Positions 18,302 through 29,900 of a DNA stretch of 64,000 nucleotides are shown here, piece by piece (positions within the stretch are counted from its first letter, which is position 1; the number at the start of each line of letters is the position of its first letter). Origin of the DNA: Sphagnum compactum (lineage: Eukaryota; Bryophyta; Sphagnopsida; Sphagnales); the NCBI GenBank assembly GCA_965153455.1, contig OZ234502.1:3203267-3267266 (forward strand), written 5' to 3'. The translations under genes and the position numbers were made by a program. Below the pieces are notes generated by a model. It worked only from the letters and a program-made list of their open reading frames with translations. It had not been told where the DNA came from and searched no databases.

Positions 18302-18725
18302 AACCCCAATGTTGGTTGAACTTAATGTATTGATTTTGTGCCTCCAACATTGACATCACACATGAAAGATCCAACATTACTTATAATTAATCACATAACA
18401 ACTTGAGGTTATTGGTAGCTTGTGCATTGGTGGGTGCATCTTGATGCATCTTGGGGACCAAGGTTTTATACTCCCTTAAAACACCTTTAGTTGGGATTGC
18501 CATCGAAATCCACCTTGTTTTTATATTCATAAAAAGTGACCACCTTTTGTTTCCACCATGTTAGCAAGATCAACAAACTTTTGTGTGCTTTTAGGATTAT
18601 GGAAAAAAACATCATAAAAGCCTTGTGAAACATTTTCAATCTTGCCCATAAAGCTCATTTTGGAAAGCGTTTACACTACCAAGTTGGTATGATGTTCATA
18701 CAATGCACCCCAATTAGGAAGGTCA
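17440..18725 (-). pseudogene. hAT-like transposase relic B (core and C-terminal part)
   Basis: A second decayed copy of the same transposase family, in the same orientation as relic A. Reading minus from 18720: GVHCMNIIPTW (matching the HCMAHRTN region), then KIENVSQGFYDVFFHN, then FVDLANMVETKGG, then KTRWISMAIPTKGVLRE and NNLKLLCD. Near 17990 comes NVNDELEKRFPTQDVMDAF, and near 17700 comes FMKVVDLVVVQFMENEK, which corresponds to the dimerisation end of the family. Several stops and frameshifts break it. The N-terminal BED finger is not seen upstream, so this copy is truncated. It is more diverged from relic A than a recent duplication would be. Confidence 0.7.
18267..18297. repeat. (CA)n microsatellite
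   Basis: About fifteen CA units in a row, inside relic B. A perfect dinucleotide tract of this length is usually polymorphic. Confidence 0.9.
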
Positions 18726-19199
18726 CATTTTATTCTTTCAAAAAATATTTTTTGATACACATGTTTGCATTATGCATTACACAATTTTCAAAAATATATA
18801 GTAATCCATTACATTTTATCTATCATTTTGAATTTATATTAATTTAATTTGTTTTAAAAAAATAAAAGGAAGATAAAATGCAAATATAATCATTAATTTT
18901 AATTGCGAGATTCTTGAATTGACATTAAATAACTTTCAATTAATCCAAATTTTTTTCCCCCAGTCACGGGGTTCTATCATTTGCTTAAATATTGGGTTAA
19001 ATATATTGTTATTTATAACATATCAAATTATAATTATATCTATAATTCATTTTAATACATATAATATCTTCATATTTATTACATTTAAATTATTTTTATA
19101 AACCTATTGTTATGTATAGTGAATTTTTTAATGAACTTTATTTTTAATTAAAATTTAAAAATTCGAAAAGGTAAGTTAAATTAACATTGTATATTTTAT
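18726..19199. other. Very AT-rich spacer
   Basis: Nothing coding recognised. It is composed mainly of A/T runs and leads into the duplicated block that follows. Confidence 0.4.
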
Positions 19200-21190
19200 T
19201 AGTGATTGTAATTAAATATTATTTCTATGTAAACTGAAATATTTTAATTGGAATTTGAAATATAAGTTATTAATGTTATGTAAGTTTAAACCCTGTAAAT
19301 TAATTCTATGTAAATTTTAGTTTACAATGTATTAAATGATGCTATATTTAATTTATTTACTGTGTGAAATTATATTTTTTTGCATTTCTAGAAATATAAT
19401 ATTTGCATAATTTATTTTGACTTGGTAGAAATTTTAATGAAACATTAAACGTTGTTGAAAAACATTTTCAAAGTCATAAACAACAAGAATTATTTAATGG
19501 ACCAATGCAAAATGGTTAATATATGTAAATGAAGGTATTGCAAAATTAGCCACATTGTTGGTGTAAGGTAAGCATGAGCAAAGTTTAGAAGTGTATCTAC
19601 AATACCCTCACTATGTTATAATAATATCATTAAGCATGAAATAAATGAATTTTTTTAACATATTTATTCCATGTTCAATATATCATGTCATGTTTAAATG
19701 ATCACTTGTTGATTATAAACAATGTTTATGTTTCTTGCTTTAAACACAGTTGAAAAGGCACATTGGATATTTGTTAAGATGAGCATTTTTCAGAGCTTTG
19801 GATGCAAGTGTAAACATAGGATGAGTTGTTAGTTACAATAGAAGCTCATAGCCAAGGTTGTCAAATTGACTACATTGTCGACATTGACCAAGTTAGACAA
19901 CCTAACTTAGCATAAGTAATAGGCTAGTAGGCTACTTGTTACATAACCTAATTAACTAGCTAGTAGCCTAGCCTAGGTGTACCTAATAGGCTACCTAAGT
20001 AATGTAAGCCTATTATGTAGTTTATTCACTAGTGTAGGCCTTCTAAGTTGGTATCCTAGATGGTCTAAGTAGGTATTCAAGGTGGTCTAGCTTACTAGGT
20101 AAACCTACTAGTTATTTAAGTAGTTTATTAGCCTAGGTCACCTAGGCTAGTAGCCTAGGCCACCTAGGCCTACTAATTATTTATAATAGTTTAATGTCTA
20201 TTCCCTTTTGTATTATAACATACTAAATTTGAATTCAAAATATATATTAAAAAATACATGTAAAGTGTCTTTGAATAAATGAATGGTTACTTAAGATTCA
20301 AAAAATATAAATGTTGCATAAACATCAAATTTTTAATTTAAAATATTTTAACTGAATTTTGAAATATAAATACTTGATATTATGTACGTTTAATCAATGT
20401 AATTTTTAAAATTTTATGTAAATTTATTTTACAATATATCAATGTATGGATTTATTTTTAAAAATTCATTCTTATACATATAATATCTTAATAATTATTT
20501 TATGTTAGAAATTTAAAGTAAACATTAAATATAACTTTAAAACATTTTCAAATTCATAATTGATAAAAACTGTTTAATGGACCAATGCAAAATCATTGAT
20601 ATATGTAAATGAAAGTATTGTAATATTAGTCACATTGATGGTATGAGGTTTATTTCAATGAAATTTTGAAGTGCAATTACGTTCCCTTGTTTTAATGATA
20701 ATTTTATTACCTTTTACCATCACTATGACCAACTTGATAATACCCTCATTTACTTGAATCAATATGTATGGCATGATATATTGGGCATGGAATAAATAAT
20801 TTTAAAAATATTCTTTTATTTATTTATGAGTTTGAAAATGTTTACAAAAAAATGTAAATTTTATTTTTTTTAAATAATTTTAAAATAATTATCAAGATAT
20901 TAAAAGTATAGGAATATTAAAAATAATTATAATTCCATACATTAATTAATGAAATATATCATTATTTGATATATTATAAACTAAAATTTATATAAAATTA
21001 ATAAATTACATTAACTAAACATACATAATATTAGGAATTTATATTTCAGAGTTCAATAAATTTTTTTAAAATAAAATAAAATAGGTATTTATGCAACATT
21101 TATATTTTTTGAATCATAAATAACCATTCAATAATTGAAAGAAACATTATATGTATTTTATTTTAACAAAAGATTTTAAATTTTTAAATT
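19200..21190. repeat. Old duplicated AT-rich repeat family, direct copy at about 1.08 kb plus an inverted copy
   Basis: The segment around 19436-19570 (TTTAATGGACCAATGCAAAA, then ATATATGTAAATGAA) recurs at 20515-20645, about 1080 bases downstream, in the same orientation. The flanking 19230-19335 also recurs at about 20340-20445. A third stretch, about 20985-21070, is the reverse complement of that flank. A motif with ATATAT near GCATGGAATAAAT occurs at about 20775 and again at 21910, and inverted near 19665. All copies are diverged and non-coding, which is typical of stacked non-autonomous transposon debris. Confidence 0.6.
19880..20175. repeat. CCTAGG/TAGGCTACT-rich low-complexity block
   Basis: A 300-base stretch made almost wholly of variants of CTAGGT, TAGGCTA and CCTAGGCC, many of them palindromic (CCTAGG, CTAG). 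It has no fixed period. It looks like an expanded satellite-like patch inside the duplicated region. Confidence 0.65.
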
Positions 21191-21988
21191 TGAATATATT
21201 CTAATATAAAAAGGTATATACATTAAACTGTCAAAAAATTATTGATCATATATGGCATTATTTCATATGGTATAAATTAAATTATCCTATAAAACAACAA
21301 TATATTTAAAGACCAATATTGTAGCCATCATTAAAAAAAATTACATAAATACTTGCGTTACATAAGATTAATATATGGGAGAGGTATCAGTTTTTATTAT
21401 TATGTGAACCATTAAACAAAAGTGACATCATGTGCTATAAATTTTCTTTTAATGATCATTAAAATCTTATTAAATAATAAGCTTTCAATTTGTGTTTTCT
21501 TGAAATAGTTTGCAACTATCAGAAGGGGAAAACATAATTATGTACATCATTGGAGATATGTTCAAAATGAACTTGTAATTTGTTGATTTAGAAAAAAATT
21601 GAATTCTAACATTAAGTTATGAATTACACATCAAACCTCAAACCCTAAACCCTTCTACCATAATGTGACCAATTTTTCATAACCTTTATGTTATATTAAC
21701 AAATAATTTTGAAAACATGAATTTCATGATATATTGTGGGGGGATCAATTATTCAAAAAACATTTTTATGTTTCATGGTGAATGCAAATATCCCAATATG
21801 ATGTAAGTATTGCATTTAAACTCCATAACTTTGTTTAGGTAAACCTTTTATTGAATCAATGTAACAACTTTGTAGTACCCCCATTTAGTTGAATCAATAT
21901 GCCTTGCATGATATAATGAGCATGGAATAAATATTTTTAAAAAATTCTTTTGTTTCATGGTTTATGACATTATTGCAAAATGATGCAA

Positions 21989-22640
21989 GTATTGTTTTCC
22001 TTCTACGTTTCATTAAAATTATATAATGCCCTTCCAAATTCCAAAAGATATGTTATGGAGCCAAAAAGATTTATGGGATACGATGAAAGGGGTAGTGCAT
22101 GTGAATTGAATAGTTTTTGGCATGAGCAATACCCCTCCGATAGTTAGAACCAAAATAATTGAACCCATGGTGTTTGTAGACTACCCCAACAAGGGTATTA
22201 CTTTCCTTCTAGGTTTTGGTATGGCTATGCAATACCCCTCTAGGTTTCAATAAATATGTGATGGAACCAAAAGGATTTCTGATATACCCTAAAGAGGTAT
22301 TACACATGCATTAAGTAATTATGAGCAAAAGCAATACCCTTTCAATAGCCTGGACCAATATGATTTAGTCCATGGTGTTTATAAAATACCCTCATGAGGG
22401 TATTGCTTTCCTTCTGGGTTTTGGGTATGGCTATGTAATACCCTTCCAATATTCAATAGATATGTTATGGAGCCCAAAGGATTTCTAATATACCTTAATA
22501 GAAGTATTGCATAAGCATTGAGTAGTAATTTCGGGCATGAGCAATACCCCTTTGAGAGGATGTACCAATTGTTTTTTGCCCATGGTGTTTATAGAATAAC
22601 ATCATAAGGGTATTGCTTTCCTTTTGGGTTTGAATTTTTC
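21989..22640. repeat. Tandem array, unit about 205 bp, three full copies plus a partial
   Basis: Units start at 21989, 22195, 22400 and 22610 (spacing 206, 205, 210), each with GTATTGCTTTCCTTCT or a close variant. Within a unit, ATGTTATGGAGCC, GAGCAATACCC and CCCATGGTGTTTATAGA recur in order. GTATTGC and its complement GCAATAC occur in each unit, so units carry short inverted repeats. Copies are roughly 75-80 percent alike by eye. It is non-coding minisatellite or satellite debris. Confidence 0.8.
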
Positions 22641-25190
22641 ATTTTTGGGGGTAAATAAAGGTTTTTTTGTTTGAGAGCAATACTATAATCATTTTTCTGA
22701 TAATTTCATCAAGCATACATATAAGAATATGTGAGAATGTATTTTTAACCATTAACACAAGATGTTGTAAAATGAAAGTAAAATGCATTAAATCAAATAA
22801 TATGAATGGCATGTGTTATAAAAATGTGCCAAAAATGTTCAAGTCCAAAACAACCCCACCTTAAAATGGGGAACATGTCATGATGGTAAATATGTGACCT
22901 TTCCTCAAAGATAATAAGTTACCCTAACATCCTGAAGTCCAAAATAACACCTTAATCAAAATGGGCATAAACTATAGGTTATTTACGTCATTACTATAGG
23001 GGGATGGGATCCCATTGGCCCTCTTATATTGCGCTGATGCAACATCTGCATCTTGGGTGTGTCGACACGTAAATACCTTGCAATTGGCCAACGCTATCTC
23101 CACAACATTAGCCACAAACACCTTTTTCATGGTGCCTCAAACCCTAAAACAAACAACATAATTACATATGAAACCTAAAATAAAATTGAATATGACATTG
23201 TTAGAACTTATCAGTCCCAATAATCATTTTTGATTCATGGTATTGTGTAAGAAGGCCAATTTCCTTTCACCATATTGTTCTATTAGATGCAGACTTCTAG
23301 TCTTGCTCCATCCAAGCGCCTTTGAACACCTTTGCATACCCGGCTCATTGCATACTTGGCTCAAATCGTTTGAATCACAACTATAAAGTCCTTATCGCAC
23401 TCCACCTTGGCTTGCATGTTGAGAAGGATGGACCCCACACCCCATGTAGTCATGCTAAGAAGTTGAAAAATGTGGCTAGAGGCTAGTTTAATAAATGTGG
23501 GCTTAGGAACCTTAGGTGTGTTACACAAAACAACCCGAGGCCTATCCCATTTTAAGTTTATGTGCCTCCTAGCCCTAGCAATTGCCTTTTGTTCATTACA
23601 ATAGAACCAAGCTAGAGGATTGCTCAACACTTTTGCATTCGTGGCCATGTGATCTTGATGTTTAGGCCCTCCTCTTGAGTAGATGGGCGCCCGAGCTTAT
23701 TCGATTCCATAACCACATTGTGGTGTGCCCGTAAATGTTATACCAAATTGTACTTGGCCGCATAGTATGCATTGCACCCATCAACTTAGTAAGCAATTTT
23801 GGGCCCATCCCTTGCCCAATGGACACCCTTTAGGATAACCAGGGGAAGGGTAACTGCATCTGAAACCAAAATAACAAAACCAAAAAACCTAATGTGAGAA
23901 TTAACATTTTGGATGTATTCGATTTAATGCTTTCTAGGATTATTTCTAGGTGGGATGCATAATGATATCTATTTTAACATTCTTACCATGTTCTTGGGTG
24001 GGATACATAATCATCATCTTTATTCCAAAACTTTTCCAAGCTTTTTCCTTGATGTTGGTAGTGATTTCTATTCCAACATTTTTCTAAGTTTCTTTTTTAG
24101 TTGGGATAGGTAGTTGTCTTCATGCTTCATTTTTTGTATTGTCAATGTTCATTTTAATATCAAATCAATTGAGAACATGATTAAAATGTGACTTGGTGGT
24201 GGGGAGTTCATTTATGCTTTGACATAGGTTTTAAAGAAATTCGTCACATTCCTAGGTGGAATGAGCCTTATTTGGTCCATTCCATAGTACATGATCCTGA
24301 TTAATGTTGTCCATTTTTTATTTTCAAAAGTTATAAAGAACCTTCGGTGAGTTAAAGTCTTCCAATCTACATAGTTCATATTTTGGTTTAGTCTTTGGTC
24401 CTTTAAAGGATTCAACCTCAAATTATTTAAAGTGATATAACAAAAATTCAAAATCCTTTTTAGAAAATACATATGTAAACAACTTCAAGTAATTCTTGTG
24501 AAACAAAATATTTAAAATTTGAAATACAATCAATTTTTTAAAATTCAACTTTGAATAATATAATGTCAAACTCTATGTTTGAAATTTCAACTTGCAATCA
24601 TGTTTTTTTCTTGTGCAAATGTTACATGTGTAATTCATAAATGTGTACATCACTTTGTTGTGTTGATGCAAAAAACCCTTGCGAATCCTCAATCAAAATT
24701 TTCTCATATGTGTTCTTAATTTGTGAAACTTTGACTTCATAAAACTCGTACATAAGGGTGAAAACACACTATGGGGGAACCACTTTGGGCACTTTCATGA
24801 CATGTAAATTATGGATGCAACCTTCCATTCGGATGAAAACTTTAAAATAAATATAATTTAATTTTAAAAATAAAGAAAAAAATATAAATAAAAAGAAAAA
24901 ATGTCTTAGGGTGGGTCCAAATTGGGTTGCCCCTGGCTTTATTTGCTTGGGCTTCACCCGAGCCTAGTGAACCTCTAACACCTTGCTAAGTAAGCAAGTT
25001 CGGCCCATACCTCAGGCAAGCATGGTGAGCCTTTGGTGCCCAATTGAATTGGCAAGCCCGGGCTTGTACCTCAGCCAGGCCAAAATTCTGTGGTGATGGT
25101 CACAAGAATTCGAGGGCTCGCATGCATGCACGAGTGCAACATGGGTGAACATGTTGCCATGTTGTAACACCACACACTGGCTGCACAATG
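22641..25190. other. Intergenic, with a less AT-rich patch of unknown origin (22990-23860)
   Basis: Most of this is AT-rich and blank. The patch from about 22990 to 23860 is richer in GC and keeps a 95-codon minus frame at 23648-23361 (MATNAKVLSNPLAWFYC, then INLKWDRPRVVLCN). Further minus-strand text near 23110 reads VVEIALANCKVFTCRH. I do not recognise it. It may be a transposon-borne or captured gene fragment; there is no start-to-stop gene structure. Confidence 0.4.
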
Positions 25191-25206
25191 TAGATGCGTG
25201 TGTTAT

Positions 25207-25290
25207 TAAGGTCCCCCCCCCCTTTTTTTTTCCTCTCATTTTTTTCTCTTTCTCCTTCCTTTCCTTCTTCTCCTTCTTCTTCCTTGGATT
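25207..25290. repeat. Polypyrimidine tract (C run, T run, CTT repeats)
   Basis: About ten C, then ten T, then CTTCTT-type repeats on the plus strand: an uninterrupted pyrimidine strand of about 80 bases. Such tracts can form triplex (H-DNA). No gene start was recognised next to it. Confidence 0.75.
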
Positions 25291-28200
25291 GCTGCTATAG
25301 GCTGCAACTCTTCCTTTTGCACTACAGTTCCTCCTATCGCAAATTTTGGCAATGGCAATGGCAATGGTGGCTCAAGTTGTCGTCGCTGTTGTTGTTCCTG
25401 TAAATGAACAATGGTAATGGTAGTTTAGGCTACCACTATCGTTGTCGTTCCTACAAACAAACGAAGAACAAAACAAGAGAGGAAAATAAACATTGTGCAC
25501 TCACATTTAATGATAATAAGTACAAATAAAACACAAAAGATCATGTCATCCGACGCCCAAGCAAAACTCAAAAAAATAAACACCACAATCTTGTGCAAAA
25601 GTAAACAAAATAACCAAGAAATCAATGCAATCAACCATGGATCTAACTCTAGCATTATCGAACTAAGTCAATTACAATTTTCTAGATTTCAAAGTTCTAC
25701 TCACCTACAAAACATAGGAATCCAAATACCAATAAAAACCTCAACTAACTCCTTGCATAACAAGAACATAGAAACACAATAGAACATAACAAAACTACGA
25801 TGTGTTTCAAATTCTAAAAAAATAGATTTTGATCACACTTTGTCCCACTTATTTTGAACATAAAGAAATTGGAATCCCGTTCACATTAGAATCGGTTCCA
25901 GATTTACGTACCCCAAATTACCTATAGTAACTAAGATAAAACTTTGTAATTATAGTAAAACTCCTGGCAATTATGTAATTGTGTCTAAATATAATATTAT
26001 AGTCACAGTTTTTTCATTTAAATCTTAAGATAATTGAACACAATTTTCTTTTGCAAAAATATCATGTCGAATTATTTTCATTCTAATTTGCCAAAGTACA
26101 ATGATAAACTTGATCTGTTCATAACATGAAAGTAGTTCCACTTTTGACCTTGAATTTAGTTCTATATTCTGACAAACAAAAATATGCTTATCTATTTATC
26201 GTTTCACCATCTATATGTTCATATACAAAATAAAATCATTAGCATTAAATAACTTTGTAAAACCACATCACATAAAATCAAAATAAATAAAAAATTATTT
26301 TTCTGTAACCATAAAATGAAGTAAATGTTATCATCACCTTTATCTTAATGACCATTAACTTGATAATTACGGGTAAATGAAAAGGTTGTGAAATGAAATC
26401 CTTTCACAATATGACTTTTGTTGAGCCTAATGTCAAATCTTGTCCATGTGCATTCAAGATATTTCAAAACTTTTGAAAATGATTTCTTCAAATGAAGATT
26501 GTTTTTTCAAGCAAAATCTTTAACCTTATACTCCACTTCAACATTGTGATAAACATACCTATAAATTCACAACACCAAAATAATGTTCTTAATTTTTTTT
26601 AAAGTAATGTCATTCAAAATATTTTCCAAAATTTATGAAATTCATGATTTATTTTCATCTCTTTTATAAGCATCATCATCATTTTTGTATGAGTTTTTTT
26701 TTCAACCAAACATACAAATTTGTGAGCTAATCATTGTAGGCCCATGTTTACATCCATTGCATTTTTCTTTAATCATTTTGCCTTATCACATAAATCCTTA
26801 AGACAACCATGAGGAACTACATCATGTAATAAAATTTGCATTATAGCAGACATTTGTTTTTGCATAGTAAAATGTTTGAATCCTTCAAATTTTCAAAATG
26901 TAATGCATAAGGTTTTTTATGTTGATTTTTTTGGTTTCTTTTTTAAAAAATATTTGGTGGCAAGTAACCTATTCATGTGTCAAAATAATAAACTGAAGGT
27001 AAGATCATAAATTTATAAAACTTTTGTAGTTATTTTAAAATCAATAATTTTGTTTTCCCCATGTACATGGAAAAAAGAAAACAAAAACTTACATGCATTT
27101 GAATTTGCACTTTTCAATTGTGCAATGTGCCATTGTTGAGTACGACCTCATCCTTCAACATGATCCATAATGGTTTCATAGCATGATGGAATTTTTTTTT
27201 CATAGAGATTGTAAACCATATAATGACCACTGTTATTGCATTTTGTAACCAACACATAAAACACAATTATTTTACATTCCAATTTCTTTTGCATTGTAAT
27301 AAAATTAATGATAATCTACATAATGTGAATTTAACCAATTTTGGTTACAATAAAAGCACGAAATTTTAATGATTATAAACAACCTTTTTAGAATTTTAGG
27401 TGTTGAAAATATTAAAAAATTTGAATTGACTTCATTTCATTTTTTATATATAACATTTTGACTATATATAGTCACAATAAGAATAGATTACAACATAGTG
27501 TTCTTTTAAAAAAAAGTTGTTGTAGTAAAAAAACATTGTTATTGTATGTGGAGAATGAACATATACATTTTCAAAGCCAATGTTATAGTACGCAAAACAT
27601 GATTCATAACAACTTTTCCATATATTGGAGTAAAAGATGGTAATGACAAGAAGTCATAAAAACAAATAATCATAGAGGACGCCATTGTGATTATGCAACT
27701 TGAAAAAAAAATAGTTTTAATGCTTATTTCTAAAGTATCATTCAAATTGATTTATTGTATTTTAAAATCAAAATTTTATATATTTTTTATAATAATCATG
27801 ACCATTAGAATTGTATTATGAATTTTTTAATGATGGATTATTTATTTTTAAAGTTTTGTACTTTAATTTTTACTCATTTATATGTGGTTAATCATTGAAG
27901 TTTTTTTAAATTGCCAACATTTTAATTGCAATAGATATTATTGTGTATTTTATGACAAAATATTGTTAGAAAATGTGAGTCATATTGAAGAACACAACAA
28001 AAGTAAAACACATTAATGGTTTGTTAAACTTAAAAAAAAGACAAAGTTGCTCAATCGATTTAATGTTGGTATGTTTTTTTTGTTTATATATATTTTACAA
28101 TACATAAGTAATTTTTTGTTAATTTATTTTTTTATTTTGTATGTTTTATATCTCACTTCTATATTGGAAGGGTTAGGAAGAATTTATGGATTGACATTTT

Positions 28201-29649
28201 TTTTAGGAATTAGCACTATATTTTAGAGAATGAAAAAATTGAGAATTTCATGTTTAGTGGTCTTGACCTTAGGTCTTTGTGTGGGTAAATATTTTTCATT
28301 TGAGGTGGAAAACACAAATTGCAAACTTGGATGCAATATGTCAATCATGTGCACGGTGGTAGTCTTCTTGGCACATCTCAATATATTCTATCATTCTAAA
28401 TACCTCCTATGGGCTTGTTGAGTTACTCATTGTCATGACAAACTTCAACAAGTAAATTTATGATGTTTTCTTTGTTTTCATTCATTAAATAAGCCTCAAA
28501 GATTTTTTTCTTTTCATTGCTTGTTTCTATCTTTGTAAGTTTGTTGAGTTGAACCATGTGAAACTTAACCTTGTTCTTGAGTTTTTTTGTATTGAGTCTA
28601 TTGAGTTTATCTCGTTTGATCGCTTTAAAGATGTACATGTTTATAAAAATGTCAAATGAAGTGATGTAAGATTTGACATTCTTTCATTTCAAAGGCATTT
28701 TTTGAATATAAGTATAAGGTTTAAAGATTTTCACATTTCATTGAATTCTTATTTTTTGCAAGTTTTTAATTCTATTTTTAAATATTTACGTTGCATTATT
28801 CTTGTAGTGTGAGATCTTCATAACTAGGGAGGTTGAGGTTAAGCTCTATTATGAAAAATATTTGTTAAAATACAAGTAACATTTTCTAATCCATTGTTAG
28901 ATTGACATGATATATTTTTTTCAAAATTCAATGAATTGAATTTTTGGTCGTTTATAGTGGGAACACTAACTCTTGTTTAAAATTTTTTGGGGGAAATTTT
29001 TTGTGACATTCTCATACTTACTTAAAAATAAACTTACTTAAACATGTATTTAAATGACATTCATGTATAAAATGATTATAAACTTGTTAAATTAGATGGC
29101 CACCAAGTAGAATTCATCCCATGCACCAGGTCTTTCAAAGTTCTAAATTAATTAAATGTGTTTTTTGCTTATTTGCGTCATTTTGAGCTCAAATTTTCAT
29201 AAATCATTTTTTTCATAATTTAATTTGTATTTTGTATTCACACATATGAATTTGTTTCAGTCAAGATTCTCATATATGTTATTTAAAAATGTCATAAGTT
29301 TACATACTATTAAAGAAATCAAAATCAACCAATTTTTAAACCCTCAATATTATTATAAAAATCTAAATGTGCATTATTCATGGGGCGATAATAAATAAAT
29401 GAACATTTTTTATACAAAATCTTTTCCTTCCATATGAAACAACTTAACAATGAAAATAAATAAGTTTAAACAATATTTTTGATTAAAAAAACACATACAA
29501 TGAAATTTTTACATATTCTTTAACATGGGTGTAAGCAATGTAAATGTTTTTTCATACTTATATTTATCATTAAAATACTTTACAATATTACATTAAAAAT
29601 GATACATGTTAATCTTTAAAGTTGAAAGTCATGGATAAAAAAATGTAAA
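25291..29649. other. AT-rich gene desert
   Basis: No coding similarity recognised. Short frames occur by chance. On the minus strand near 27215-27130 a piece reading FHHAMKPLWIMLKDEV might be another transposase scrap, but it is isolated. Confidence 0.4.
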
Positions 29650-29900
29650 AGGGTGCAACTTTACAAATATGTACCATATTGGTTGAAACAATTGTTTAAT
29701 TTTGTGTTTATAACATTTTAGAGAAAAAAATTACAAAAGAATTTTTTTAATCAATGTCATTTTCAATATATTGATATACATATTTTGAAAATTTTAAATC
29801 AATTTAATGAATGAAAATATCTAGACTTTTTTAAAAAACAATTGCAACTATTACTTTTACAAAAATATTCATACCTAACTGGTTTTTAGCAAATTTTTAT
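29650..29900. repeat. Dispersed repeat, copy 2 (partner at 16900)
   Basis: Begins GGGTGCAACTTTACAAA and contains TAATTTTGTGTTTATAACA. It matches 16900-17150 in direct orientation. Similarity fades on both sides, so these are not the ends of one visible LTR element. Confidence 0.6.

Noticed and set aside
16900-29900. A 13-kb LTR retrotransposon bounded by the two dispersed copies
   Set aside because: No gag or pol similarity inside, no primer-binding site or polypurine tract seen, and similarity is limited to about 200 bases.
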